Of a DNA stretch of 64,000 bases, positions 50,691-59,789 are shown piece by piece. The DNA comes from CAVVAL01 sp963742725 (lineage in GTDB: Bacteria; Actinomycetota; Actinomycetes; Mycobacteriales; Cryptosporangiaceae). The translations under genes were made by a program, and so were the position numbers. Numbering within the stretch: position 1 is the stretch's first letter; each line of letters opens with the position of its first letter. The notes beneath the pieces were generated by a model. The model searched no databases, was not told the origin of the DNA, and was given only the letters and a program-made list of their open reading frames with translations. The stretch covers positions 1,116,001 through 1,180,000 of the forward strand of contig CAVUMX010000001.1 of NCBI GenBank assembly GCA_963742725.1. The letters are read 5' to 3'.

Positions 50691-53068
50691 GCCGCACCTC
50701 CCTGGATCGCGCGCCACACACGCTCGGGCGTGCACGGCATCCGGACATCGGTGACGCCGAGTGGGCGCAGCGCGTCCACCACGGCGTTGACGACGGCCGG
50801 TGTCGAGCCGATCGTCCCTGTCTCGCCGACGCCCTTCACCCCGAGCGGGTTGGTGGTCGCCGGGGTCTCGGTGCGGTCGGTGGTGAGTTCTGGCAGGTCG
50901 GCCGCGCTCGGGATCGTGTAGTCGACGAACGAGCCGGTCGTGAGGTTGCCGTCGGCGTCGTAGACGGCCTCCTCGAACAGCGCCTGGGCGATGCCCTGCG
51001 CAACGCCGCCGTGCACCTGCCCCTCGACGATCATCGGATTGACCACCCGCCCCACGTCGTCGACGGCGACGTACTTGCGGATCCTCACCCGTCCGGTCTC
51101 GGTGTCCACGTCGACCGCGCACAGGTGCGTGCCGTGCGGGAAGGAGAAGTTCGACGGGTCGAACGTGGCATCGGCGTCCAGCGTCGGCTCCACGCCCTCC
51201 GGCATGTCGTGCGCCGCGAAGACCGCGAACGCGATCTCCTGGATGGACTTCGTCGCGTCCGGGGTGCCCCGAACCTGGAACGACCCGTCGCGGAAATCGA
51301 GGTCGTCCGCCGCGCACTCCAGCATGTGGGCCGCGATCGTCCGCGCCTTCTCGACCACCTTCTGGCACGCCAGGACCAGCGCGATCCCGCCGACCGTCAT
51401 CGAACGGGATCCGTACGTGTCCCAACCTCGCGGCGAGGTGCGGGTGTCGCCGTGCAGCACCTCGACGTCCTCGAACGGCACGCCGAGCTGGTCGGCGACG
51501 ACCTGGCTCCACGTCGTCTCGTTCCCCTGCCCGTGCGGGTTGACGCCCGTCACGACCTCCACCTTGCCGGTCGGGAGCACCCGCACACCGGCCGCCTCCC
51601 AGCCGCCGCCGGCGTAGAGCAGGTTGCCGAGAATCCGCGACGGTGCCCAACCGCACGCCTCGATGTAGGTCGAGACACCGATGCCGAGCTGCACCGCGTC
51701 GCCACGCTCCCGCCGTTCGGCCTGTTCCGCGCGGAGCGCGGCGTAGTCGAACAGCTCGGTGGCCAGGTCTGTCGCCGCCTCGTTGTTGCCCGAGTCGTAG
51801 GTCATCCCGCTGACCGTCGTGAACGGGAACTCGTCGTGCGTGATCCAGTTCTTGCGGCGCAGTTCGATCGGGTCCATGTCCAGCTCGTTGGCCAGTTCGT
51901 CGAGCATCCGCTCGATGGCGAACGTCGCCTCGGGCCGGCCGGCGCCACGGTAGGCGTCGGTCCACGCCGTGTTGGTGAAGACGCCGCTGCACTCGAACCG
52001 GTACGCGGGGATCTTGTAGATCCCGTTGTACAGCAGCGCACCGAGCAGTGGGGTGCCCGGCGTGATGATCCCCAGATAGGCGCCCATGTTGGCGAGGATC
52101 CGCACGTCGAGGCCGGTGATGGTGCCGTCGCGGCGCGCGCCGAGCCGCAGGTACTGGATCTGGTCGCGGCCGTGATGTGCGGCGAGCATGGCGTCGCTGC
52201 GGGTCTCGGTGTGCTTGACCGGCCTGCCGACCTGCTGCGCGGCCATGAACGTGATCAGCTCCTCCGGCGTCACCTGGAGCTTGCCGCCGAACCCGCCGCC
52301 CACATCGGGCGCGATCACCCGGATCTTGTGCTCCGGTACGCCGGTCTGCAGCGCGGTGAACAGGCGGAGGATGTGCGGGATCTGCGTCGACGACCACATC
52401 GTGACCTGGTCGGCTGTCGGGTCCACGACCACGCTGCGCGGCTCCATGGACGCCGGGATCAGCCGCTGCTGCACGAACCGCCGCTCGACCACGACCTCGG
52501 CGCCGTCCAGCGCCGGCCCGATCGCCTCGCCGGTGCCGGCCTCGGCCGAGTCGAAGACCCAGGTGTAGCTCTTGTTGGTGCCCTTGTCCGCGTGGACCAG
52601 GTCGGCGCCGTCGCGCAGCGCCTCCTCCATGTCGAGCACGACCGGGAGCGGCTCGTACTCGATCTCGATCGCCTCCAGGGCGTCGACGGCGCTGGCACGG
52701 TCGCGGGCGATCACGACGGCCACCGGCTCGCCCGCGTACCGCACCTCCGTGACGGCGAGCGGCGGGTGGTCCGGGACGACGATGTCGTCCGTGACCGGCC
52801 ACGCCAGCGGCAGGCTGCCCTGGAACTCGGCGACGTCCGCGCCGGTCATCGCGCCGACGACGTTCGGCATGGCGAGCGCCGGGGCCGCGTCGATGGCGGC
52901 GATCTTCGCGTGCGCCATCGGACTGCGCAGGATCGCCAGATGCAACATCCCGGGCAGGACGACGTTCTCTGTCCACATCGTCCGGCCGGTGATGAGCCGG
53001 GCGTCCTCCTTGCGTCGCCGTGACTTGCCGAACTCGCCGGCGGCGGGCCGTTCCTCAGTGACGGACAC
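50687..53068 (-). CDS. coxL: Molybdenum hydroxylase large subunit, form II CoxL-like
   Basis: Molybdopterin-binding subunit of 793 residues in the xanthine oxidase family. The active-site loop reads AYRGAGR (about residues 372-378), the form II signature, not the VAYRCSFR-type loop with cysteine of true aerobic CO dehydrogenase. Other family features are APDVGGGFGGK and the glutamate in GVKGVGETG. The substrate is probably an aldehyde, purine or other heterocycle. The GTG at 53068 has GGAGGT seven bases upstream. It follows coxS by 12 bp. Confidence 0.94.
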   Translation of the reverse strand: MSVTEERPAAGEFGKSRRRKEDARLITGRTMWTENVVLPGMLHLAILRSPMAHAKIAAIDAAPALAMPNVVGAMTGADVAEFQGSLPLAWPVTDDIVVPDHPPLAVTEVRYAGEPVAVVIARDRASAVDALEAIEIEYEPLPVVLDMEEALRDGADLVHADKGTNKSYTWVFDSAEAGTGEAIGPALDGAEVVVERRFVQQRLIPASMEPRSVVVDPTADQVTMWSSTQIPHILRLFTALQTGVPEHKIRVIAPDVGGGFGGKLQVTPEELITFMAAQQVGRPVKHTETRSDAMLAAHHGRDQIQYLRLGARRDGTITGLDVRILANMGAYLGIITPGTPLLGALLYNGIYKIPAYRFECSGVFTNTAWTDAYRGAGRPEATFAIERMLDELANELDMDPIELRRKNWITHDEFPFTTVSGMTYDSGNNEAATDLATELFDYAALRAEQAERRERGDAVQLGIGVSTYIEACGWAPSRILGNLLYAGGGWEAAGVRVLPTGKVEVVTGVNPHGQGNETTWSQVVADQLGVPFEDVEVLHGDTRTSPRGWDTYGSRSMTVGGIALVLACQKVVEKARTIAAHMLECAADDLDFRDGSFQVRGTPDATKSIQEIAFAVFAAHDMPEGVEPTLDADATFDPSNFSFPHGTHLCAVDVDTETGRVRIRKYVAVDDVGRVVNPMIVEGQVHGGVAQGIAQALFEEAVYDADGNLTTGSFVDYTIPSAADLPELTTDRTETPATTNPLGVKGVGETGTIGSTPAVVNAVVDALRPLGVTDVRMPCTPERVWRAIQGGAA

Positions 53069-53080
53069 GCTTCCCACCTC

Positions 53081-53620
53081 CTACGGGACGATCGCTTCGG
53101 GTGCCTTGTCTGCCGGGGCCGTTTCCGACTCGGGCATCTCGGCGGGGGCGTCGCGGTGCATCGCGTCCGCGGCGGCGAGCGCCGCGCGGACGATGTTCTG
53201 GTACCCGGTGCAGCGGCACAGGTTGCCTTCCAGACCCTCGCGGACCTGTTGCTCGGTCGGGTGCGGGATGTCCTGCAGCAGGTCGACCGTGGCCATGATC
53301 ATCCCGGGCGTGCAGAAGCCGCACTGGAGCGCGTGCTGCTCCCGGAACGCCGTCTGGACGGGGTGCCAGCCACCGTCCATACCGGTCAGACCCTCGATCG
53401 TCGTGACCTCGTGCCCATCGGCCTGGACCGCGAGCACCGAGCAGCTCTTCACGCCGCGCCGGTCCAGCAGGACCGTGCACGAGCCGCAGTTGCTCGTGTC
53501 GCAGCCCACCACGGTGCCGACCTTGCCGAGGCGCTCGCGCAGGTACTGGACCAGGAGCATGCGGGGTTCGACGTCGTCGGTGTACCGGACGCCGTCGACG
53601 AGGATGTTGATAAGGGACAT
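53081..53620 (-). CDS. coxS: Molybdenum hydroxylase iron-sulfur small subunit
   Basis: Subunit with two [2Fe-2S] clusters, 179 residues. The first site is GCDTSNCGSCTVLLD with a later cysteine in KSCSVLA, and the second is CGFCTPGM with CRCTGY. The last 30 residues are an acidic, Ala/Pro/Glu-rich tail not usual in the family. The start at 53620 gives MSLINILVDGVRY, with GGAGG upstream. Head of coxSLMG. Confidence 0.95.
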   Translation of the reverse strand: MSLINILVDGVRYTDDVEPRMLLVQYLRERLGKVGTVVGCDTSNCGSCTVLLDRRGVKSCSVLAVQADGHEVTTIEGLTGMDGGWHPVQTAFREQHALQCGFCTPGMIMATVDLLQDIPHPTEQQVREGLEGNLCRCTGYQNIVRAALAAADAMHRDAPAEMPESETAPADKAPEAIVP

Positions 53621-53850
53621 GCCGCCTCCGGGCCTCGACGGGACGATCCGCCGCGGGGCGCGGCGAACCGCGCGCTGGAATGGCCCGGGGAGTGTGACAA
53701 GGCCACTCCGGTGCGTACCCCCAGCCAAGACCTGTTGGCTCCCGACCGCAACCGCCGCAGGACCCCACGCTCAGTTGTTCAGCGGATACTCCTGGTGTTG
53801 ACCGCGTGCTTCACTGGGCTGCCGATCCTTCTCAGGGGCCGGGGGGACCG

Positions 53851-55611
53851 ATGACGCAGACACCCGTTGATTCCACGACCGTCGCGACCGAACCGCCTGA
53901 GCCGCCACCGCCACCTGAGCCGCCCGCTGAGCAGCCGGCCGCTGAGGAACCGGCCGCTGGAGAGCCGGCCGCCGAGGCACCGGCCGCGCCGTCCGAGCCG
54001 GACTCCGACCGCTTCACATTCATCGTCGGGCTCGGCTTCTGGGTGGTCATCGGCGCTCTGATCGCGATGGCGAACGACTCGAGCCGGGAGTTCCTCGCGC
54101 GCTGGTGGTGGGCGATCGTCGGCGGGGCCGCGCTCGCCGGAGCCGCCGCGTTCATGCCGAGCGGGCGCCGCTGGCTCCTCGGGCGGAGCGCCAACACGCG
54201 CGCCGCGTTCATCATCTTCGGCGCCGTGCCACTGCTTCTACTCCTCATCGGCAGCGTCGCCGTGCTGCCCGTCCGGTACCAGGTGACCGCCCTGCGCGTG
54301 GTGTTCCTGCTCGTCGTCTGCCTGCTGCCGGCGACGATGTGGTACCTGTTCATCGCGACCCGCAAGGCCAGCATCCTCAACGAGTTCCTCGCGAACCTCG
54401 ACCGGCTCGGCCTGCTGCGCTCGTCCGGCACGTCGGCCGGACCGCCGGACGAGACGCTCCCGCCGGACACGTCGAGAAGCCGGCGCATCTCCAGCTACCT
54501 GCAGCGATTCGAGGCCATCTACGGCGACCTCCCCGACACCATCCACGAGGACGTCCTCAACAACCGGTTCCGGAAGTACAGCCGGGCCGAGATGGCCGGT
54601 TCGACGGCGCTGTCGACGACGACCGTGCCGGTGATGTTCTCCACCGTGCTGGTCGCGCTGGGCTGGCTGATCACCCTGCCGCCCGGCGAGGTGCCGCCGA
54701 CGGGCGCGACCAGCGACAGCTGGATCCGGGCGCTCCAGCCCAACGCCTCGCCGGTGACGCTCGCGTTCCTCGGCGCCTACTTCTTCTCGTTCCAGATGCT
54801 GTTCCGGCGGTATGTCCTGAAGGACCTGCGGGGCAGCGCCTACGTCGCGGCGGCCATGCGGATCATCCTCGCCGTCATCGGCATCTGGGTCCTGATGGCG
54901 GCGCAGGCCGGCCTCGACATCTTCACGACCGATCAGCTGCTGGTCGCGGGCTTCGTGATCGGTGTCTTCCCGCTCGTCGTCTGGCAGATCGTCCAGGCCG
55001 TCTTCAAGCGCATGTCCAGGATCGCCGTGCGGAGCATGGTCTCGGAGCTGCCGATCGGCGAGCTGGACGGCCTCACCGTGTGGCACGAGGCCCGGCTGGA
55101 AGAGGAGGACATCGAGAACATCCCGAACATGGCCACGGCGGACCTCGTCGAACTGCTGCTCAACACCCGTGTCCCGCCGGAGCGGATCATCGACTGGACG
55201 GACCAGGCGATCCTCTACACGCAGCTCGGGCCGAGAGGGAGCCGCGAGCCGCAGAGTCCGCGGCAGCGGCTCCGGCGGCACGGCATCCGGACGGCCACGG
55301 CGCTGCTGTGGGCCGCGGAGGAGGCGGACCGGCGCGGGCGGCGTGCGGCCTTCGACGCGATCCTCAAGGACGGCGACGGCACCAGCGTGATGCCGGCCCT
55401 GGAGGCCACCCTCGTCACCAACTCCAACCTCGCACTGGTCCAGCGGTGGCGCGGCCTGTCGCGGCCCACGTCAGTCGGTGTGGATGCGGGTGTCGAGTTG
55501 GGTCAGGCGGGTGCCGGTGCCACCCCAGCGGGCGGCGATGATCTCGCCGGCGATGCTGACGGCGGTCTCCTCGGGCGTGCGGGCGCCGAGGTCGAGCCCG
55601 ATCGGGGATGA
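53851..55611 (+). CDS. Multi-spanning membrane protein with C-terminal cytoplasmic domain
   Basis: A 586-residue protein of unknown family. The N terminus (about 1-55) is disordered and Pro/Glu/Ala-rich. Helices lie at about 58-76, 84-100, 118-138 and 145-165, then a soluble helical segment (SYLQRFEAIYGDLPDTIHE) and four more helices at about 250-270, 300-320, 335-355 and 362-385. The C-terminal part (about 400-540) is soluble, with DLVELLLNTRVPPERIIDW. The last 47 codons overlap xdhC on the other strand and may be only an open tail. GGGGGG lies before the ATG. It sits inside the cox gene cluster in the opposite direction. Confidence 0.75.
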   Translation: MTQTPVDSTTVATEPPEPPPPPEPPAEQPAAEEPAAGEPAAEAPAAPSEPDSDRFTFIVGLGFWVVIGALIAMANDSSREFLARWWWAIVGGAALAGAAAFMPSGRRWLLGRSANTRAAFIIFGAVPLLLLLIGSVAVLPVRYQVTALRVVFLLVVCLLPATMWYLFIATRKASILNEFLANLDRLGLLRSSGTSAGPPDETLPPDTSRSRRISSYLQRFEAIYGDLPDTIHEDVLNNRFRKYSRAEMAGSTALSTTTVPVMFSTVLVALGWLITLPPGEVPPTGATSDSWIRALQPNASPVTLAFLGAYFFSFQMLFRRYVLKDLRGSAYVAAAMRIILAVIGIWVLMAAQAGLDIFTTDQLLVAGFVIGVFPLVVWQIVQAVFKRMSRIAVRSMVSELPIGELDGLTVWHEARLEEEDIENIPNMATADLVELLLNTRVPPERIIDWTDQAILYTQLGPRGSREPQSPRQRLRRHGIRTATALLWAAEEADRRGRRAAFDAILKDGDGTSVMPALEATLVTNSNLALVQRWRGLSRPTSVGVDAGVELGQAGAGATPAGGDDLAGDADGGLLGRAGAEVEPDRG

Positions 55612-56577
55612 CAGCCGGGAGAGTTCGTCGCCGGTCAGGCCGGCTTCCTTGAGGCGTGCCATGCGGTCGTCGTGGGTGCGCCGGGAGCCCATCGCGCCGA
55701 CGTAGGCGAGCGGTATCCGCAGCGCCAGTTCGAGCACGGGCACGTCGAACTTCGGATCGTGGGTGAGGACGCAGACCACGGTGCGGTCGTCGATCCGGCC
55801 GGCGTCGTGTTCAGCCTTGAGGTACCGGTCCGGCCAGGCCACGACGACCTCGTGCGCGTCGGGGAACCGCTTGCGCGTCGCGAACACCGGACGGGCGTCG
55901 CACACCGTGACCTGGTACCCGAGGAACGACCCGATGCGGGCGACGGCGGCGGCGAAGTCGATGGCGCCGAAGACGATCATCCGGGGCTTCGGCGCGTACG
56001 AGGCGACGAACAGGGTCAGGTCGTCGCCCCGGCGTTGCCCGTCCTGGCCGTAGGCGAGCGTGCCGGTCTTGCCCTGCGCGAGCATCCCCCGGACGTCGTC
56101 CGTGGCGGCCTGGTCGAGCCGCTCCGATCCGAGCGTGCCCGCGGTGGTGTCGGGGGTGACGACCAGGCGTCCTCCGAGCCTGGACCCCTTCACGCAGGTC
56201 GCCACCGCGATGGGCCGTCCGTCGCGGATCGCCTCGGCGACCTCGCCGAGCTGTGGGAACGTCGTCCGGTCGATGCGTTCGACGTAGACGTCCAGGATGC
56301 CGCCGCAGGTGAGTCCGATGGCGAAGGCGTCGTCGTCGGACACCCCGTACCGCTGGAGGGTGGGCTGGCCGCTCGCGACGACCTCCTGCGCCTCCTCGTA
56401 GACCGCGCCCTCGACGCAGCCGCCGGAGACGCTGCCGACCGCCGTGCCGTCGGGACCGACGAGCATCGACGCGCCGGCCGGGCGGGGCGCGCTGCGCCAG
56501 GTGGCGACGACCGTACCCATGCCGACCGGTTCGCCGGCCTCCCACCAGCGCAGCAGGTCGTCCAGGACGTCACGCAT
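55471..56577 (-). CDS. xdhC: XdhC/CoxF-family molybdenum cofactor maturation protein
   Basis: Binds molybdenum cofactor and aids its sulfuration and insertion into hydroxylases. 368 residues: an N-terminal XdhC/CoxI domain (about 10-80, with SVSGGCVEGAVYEEA), the segment GLTCGGILDVYVE, and a C-terminal Rossmann domain (about 200-345, with YVGAMGSRRTHDDR). The GTCGG and CVEG cysteines are family hallmarks. It overlaps coxE by eight bases. Confidence 0.93.
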   Translation of the reverse strand: MRDVLDDLLRWWEAGEPVGMGTVVATWRSAPRPAGASMLVGPDGTAVGSVSGGCVEGAVYEEAQEVVASGQPTLQRYGVSDDDAFAIGLTCGGILDVYVERIDRTTFPQLGEVAEAIRDGRPIAVATCVKGSRLGGRLVVTPDTTAGTLGSERLDQAATDDVRGMLAQGKTGTLAYGQDGQRRGDDLTLFVASYAPKPRMIVFGAIDFAAAVARIGSFLGYQVTVCDARPVFATRKRFPDAHEVVVAWPDRYLKAEHDAGRIDDRTVVCVLTHDPKFDVPVLELALRIPLAYVGAMGSRRTHDDRMARLKEAGLTGDELSRLSSPIGLDLGARTPEETAVSIAGEIIAARWGGTGTRLTQLDTRIHTD

Positions 56578-57652
56578 CGGCGATCACCCCAACCAGTTCC
56601 TCGAGTGCGGCGAAGCTGTGGCCGGTGACGAAGTCGTCGACGTGCGGCAGCGCCGCCGCCATGCCGCCGGTCAGCGGCGCGTACCCGGCCTTGCCCTTGT
56701 GCGGGTTCACCCAGATCACGCGGTGCGCGAGCCGGCCGAGCCGCTGCATCTGCCCGGCGAGCAGGCCGGGGTCTCCCCGCTCCCAGCCGTCGCTGAACAG
56801 GACGACGACCGCACGCCGGGCCACGCCACGCTGGCCCCAGCGGTCCAGGAAGGCCTTGAGGGCTTCGCCGAGCCGGGTGCCTCCACTCCAGTCCGGGATC
56901 GCGTTGCCACAGGCGGCGAGGGCCGCGTCGGGGTCGCGGTGCCGCAGCGGACGGGTGACGCGGGTGAGCCTCGTGCCGACGGTGAACACCTCGGTGGAGT
57001 TCGGCCGGCGACGGACGGCGGCGTGCGCGAACCGGACGAGCGCGTCGGCGTACGGCGCCATCGACCCGGAGACGTCGACGAGCAGGACGAGCCGTCGTGG
57101 CTTCGTCCGGCGGGCGCGGCGGGCGAGCCGGGCGGGCTCGCCGCCGTGCCGGAGCATCCGGCGGACGGTCCGCGCGGGGTCGATGTCACCGCGCCGCGAC
57201 GGGCCGTACCGGCGGCTGAGCCGGGTTGCCGACGCGGGCGCGAGGAGGGCGAGGAGGCGGCGCAGCTCGGCGCGTTCGTCCGCCGTGAGCGCGAGCAGTT
57301 CGCGGTGGCGCAGGACCTCGACGGAGCTGGCCGTGACGTCCTGCGCCGTGGTGCCGTCGGCCTGCGCGTCGCCGGTTCCGAACGGCACCACGACCCGGCG
57401 GTCCGTTGCCGGCGCCGGTCTCCGTCGTGGCGGCGCGTCCTGGAAGTACGCGGCGAAGGCGGCGTCGTACGTCGGCAGATCGTCCGGCTCCGTGCAGAGC
57501 GTGAGCCGGCCGGCCCAGTACACCCCGGACGGCGTGGCGACGCCGAGCCGGTCCGCCGCCGCGAGCATCGTCTGGACCTGTTCGGGCGTGGCGGCGACAC
57601 CGGCGTGCCGGAGCGTCCGGGCGAACCCGAGCAGGACCTCGGTGATGTCCAT
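56570..57652 (-). CDS. coxE: CoxE-like VWA-domain protein
   Basis: A 360-residue protein of the CoxE family, which acts with the MoxR-type ATPase CoxD in building the active site of CO-dehydrogenase-like enzymes. The von Willebrand A domain is at about 185-350 with the MIDAS motif DVSGSM, a following threonine in GGTRLG and the aspartate in FSDGWERGD. The N-terminal half is helical and Arg-rich. Three bases after coxD. Confidence 0.93.
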   Translation of the reverse strand: MDITEVLLGFARTLRHAGVAATPEQVQTMLAAADRLGVATPSGVYWAGRLTLCTEPDDLPTYDAAFAAYFQDAPPRRRPAPATDRRVVVPFGTGDAQADGTTAQDVTASSVEVLRHRELLALTADERAELRRLLALLAPASATRLSRRYGPSRRGDIDPARTVRRMLRHGGEPARLARRARRTKPRRLVLLVDVSGSMAPYADALVRFAHAAVRRRPNSTEVFTVGTRLTRVTRPLRHRDPDAALAACGNAIPDWSGGTRLGEALKAFLDRWGQRGVARRAVVVLFSDGWERGDPGLLAGQMQRLGRLAHRVIWVNPHKGKAGYAPLTGGMAAALPHVDDFVTGHSFAALEELVGVIADA

Positions 57653-57655
57653 GGT

Positions 57656-58543
57656 TTATGCCAGAAGTGCTTCGAGGGTGAGGTCGCGGACCCGGTCGGC
57701 GTCCTCGCGGTACTTGAGGACGGCGCCGAGCGTGACCGCGGCCAGTTCGGGGTCGTACTGGCGGGCGCCGAGGGCGTGCAGCGCGGCCGCCCAGTCGATG
57801 GACTCGGCGACGCCGGGCGGCTTGAGCAGGTCGAGCTGGCGCATGCGTCCGGTGGCGCGGGCGATGTCGGCGGCGAGGCGTTCGGTGATCTCGGGCAGGC
57901 GGCGGCGCAGGATGGCGACCTCGCGGGCGAACGTCGGGTGCTCGATCCAGTGGTAGAGGCAGCGGCGCTTCAGCGCGTCGTGGACCTCGCGCGTGCGGTT
58001 GCTGGTGAGGACGGCGATCGGCGGCGTCTCGGCGACGATCCGGCCCAGCTCCGGGATGGTGATCGCCGCCTCGGAAAGGACCTCCAGCAGGAACGCCTCG
58101 AACTCGTCGTCCGCCCGGTCGATCTCGTCGACGAGCAGCACGCACGGGCCGCCTTCGAGCGCCTGGAGGAGCGGACGGGCGAGCAGGAACCGGCGGTCGA
58201 ACAGGCTGGCTTCGAGGGAGTCGGGATCGTCGGTGCCGCCGGACGCCTCGACCGTCCGCAGGTGCAGGATCTGGCGGCTGAAGTCCCAGTCGTAGAGGGC
58301 CTGGCTGGCGTCGAGCCCTTCGTAGCACTGCAGCCGGACGAACCGCGCGCCGGTGGCCGTGGCCAGCGCCTGCGCGAAGCTGGTCTTCCCGACGCCCGCG
58401 TCGCCTTCCAGGAACAGCGGCCGGCCGAGCTTCGCCGCCAGGTACCCGGCCGTGGCGAGGCCGTCGTCCGCGAGGTAGCCCGTCGTGCCGAGGGCAGCGG
58501 CGAGCGCGGACGGCGAATCGGGCAGCGAGATGGGGCCGGTCAC
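57656..58543 (-). CDS. coxD: CoxD-like MoxR-type AAA+ ATPase
   Basis: Chaperone-like AAA+ ATPase of 295 residues, partner of CoxE. Walker A GDAGVGKTS (about 46-54), Walker B VLLVDEIDRAD, sensor 1 in VLTSNRTREV and an arginine-finger region in ALKRRCLYHW. GTG start at 58543 with GGGAG upstream. First gene of coxD-coxE-xdhC; the catalytic genes lie 1.85 kb downstream beyond the opposite-strand membrane protein gene. Confidence 0.93.
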   Translation of the reverse strand: MTGPISLPDSPSALAAALGTTGYLADDGLATAGYLAAKLGRPLFLEGDAGVGKTSFAQALATATGARFVRLQCYEGLDASQALYDWDFSRQILHLRTVEASGGTDDPDSLEASLFDRRFLLARPLLQALEGGPCVLLVDEIDRADDEFEAFLLEVLSEAAITIPELGRIVAETPPIAVLTSNRTREVHDALKRRCLYHWIEHPTFAREVAILRRRLPEITERLAADIARATGRMRQLDLLKPPGVAESIDWAAALHALGARQYDPELAAVTLGAVLKYREDADRVRDLTLEALLA

Positions 58544-58673
58544 CTCCCAACTATCCGCCTAGCAGGGCGCCAAGCCCAACTCCTACCGGTTTCGAATCGG
58601 CCGATCGGACGTATCACGGCGCGGCCGTTCCGTGCGGCTGTGCGGCGTGGAAATCTGCTCGCGGGAGGCAGCC

Positions 58674-59666
58674 ATGAGACGCCGTGTCACTCTCGGATCC
58701 CTGCTCGTCCTGGCCAGCGCGCTGGTCACGTTGGGCGCGCCGCCGACCGCCCACGCGGCGGGCCCGACGGTCGTGTTCGGCGCCCGTACCCAACCCGCCG
58801 CGGGCCAGAAGACGTGGCAGGCCGCGGCGGCGCTGGAGACACAGCTCGGCCGGAACCTGGGCGTCAACCGGCTGTTCTTCCGGTGGGACCAGGCGTTCCC
58901 CGACGCGGACGTCAACTGGATGGTCGCGAACCGCCGCACGATGCTGATCTCGGTGAAGGCGCGGCGGAACAACAACACGGTCGTGACGTGGCGCTCGATC
59001 GCGGACGCCCAGCCCGGATCGGCGATCCACAACCAGATCGTGCTGTGGGCGACCCGCGTCAAGAACGTCGGGCAGCCGATCTACTTCACGTTCAACCACG
59101 AGCCCGAGGCCGCCACCAACACCGAGAACGGCAACAACCTGGACTTCATCGCCGCCTGGCGCAAGGTCGTCACGGTGTTCCGCGCGCAGGGCGTCACGAA
59201 CGCCAAGTACGTCTGGATCATGACCGACTACGCCTTCTGGATCGGTGACCGCCGCAAGGCCAGCAACTGGTACCCGGGCGACACGTACCTCGACCACATC
59301 GGCGCCGACGCCTACAACTGGTACACGTGCCGGCCCGGCATCATCAACGCGTGGAAGTCGCTGCAGCAGATCATCGACCCGCTGCGGAAGTTCGGCCTCA
59401 CCCATCCGACCAAGGGCCTGATGCTGCCCGAGTGGGCCAGCACCGAAGACCACTCGCTGCCGGGACGCAAGGCCGCCTGGATCGACGAGGCACGGGCCCT
59501 GTTCCAGAAGCCGGGCTGGGAACAGTTCGTGCTGATCTCGTACTTCAACCACAACCCGGTGCCGAACTTCGCGCCGTGCACGTGGCCGGTGACCAGCAGC
59601 GCGTCGTCGCTCGCATCCTTCAAGGCGATGGCCAACGACCCGTACTACACCAAGTTCACGGGGTAG
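58674..59666 (+). CDS. Secreted GH26-like glycoside hydrolase
   Basis: Exported protein of 330 residues with a Sec signal peptide (about 1-29, ending AHAAG) and a TIM-barrel. Glu143 in FNHEPE is the likely acid/base and Glu253 in LMLPEWAS the likely nucleophile, as in family GH26 beta-mannanases and related enzymes. There is no binding module. It likely cleaves a polysaccharide outside the cell; exact substrate unknown. GGGAGG lies six bases before the ATG. Confidence 0.85.
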   Translation: MRRRVTLGSLLVLASALVTLGAPPTAHAAGPTVVFGARTQPAAGQKTWQAAAALETQLGRNLGVNRLFFRWDQAFPDADVNWMVANRRTMLISVKARRNNNTVVTWRSIADAQPGSAIHNQIVLWATRVKNVGQPIYFTFNHEPEAATNTENGNNLDFIAAWRKVVTVFRAQGVTNAKYVWIMTDYAFWIGDRRKASNWYPGDTYLDHIGADAYNWYTCRPGIINAWKSLQQIIDPLRKFGLTHPTKGLMLPEWASTEDHSLPGRKAAWIDEARALFQKPGWEQFVLISYFNHNPVPNFAPCTWPVTSSASSLASFKAMANDPYYTKFTG

Positions 59667-59672
59667 CTCCAC

Positions 59673-59706
59673 CAATCAAACCTTGCTTAACAATGGCAAA
59701 TGATTG
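59673..59706. promoter_or_regulatory. AT-rich dyad between GH26-like and Uma2 genes
   Basis: CAATCA (59673-59678) and TGATTG (59701-59706) flank an inner TTGC/GCAA pair (59683-59686 and 59696-59699). The stretch 59670-59720 is far more AT-rich than the rest of the window. It may be an operator or a weak terminator after the glycosidase. Confidence 0.4.
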
Positions 59707-59776
59707 ATACTGCTATCTCTTGCCGAGGAGAGCCAGGCTGATTCATTGGAGCTGTGGTGCCAAGCGTCGCGTCGCT

Positions 59777-59782
59777 TACTGT
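59777..59782 (+). promoter_or_regulatory. -10 box of Uma2 gene
   Basis: TACTGT exactly seven bases before the ATG at 59790, predicting a leaderless mRNA. It supports this start over an in-frame GTG at 59754. Confidence 0.5.
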
Positions 59783-59789
59783 TGAACAC

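Noticed and set aside
49857..52976. A single 1039-codon minus-strand frame covering coxM and part of coxL
   Set aside because: Only its last 277 codons (CoxM) are real; the upstream part is an off-frame reading of coxL.
50687..53068. True aerobic carbon monoxide dehydrogenase
   Set aside because: The active-site loop is AYRGAGR (form II) and lacks the cysteine loop of form I CoxL.
58580..58600. Third copy of the CTCCTACC promoter element before the GH26-like gene
   Set aside because: CTCCTACC-like bases are present, but AAAAGTTGTTG at 19-base spacing is missing.
58585..58600. tRNA-like TTCGAAT
   Set aside because: No acceptor, D or anticodon stems can be formed around it.
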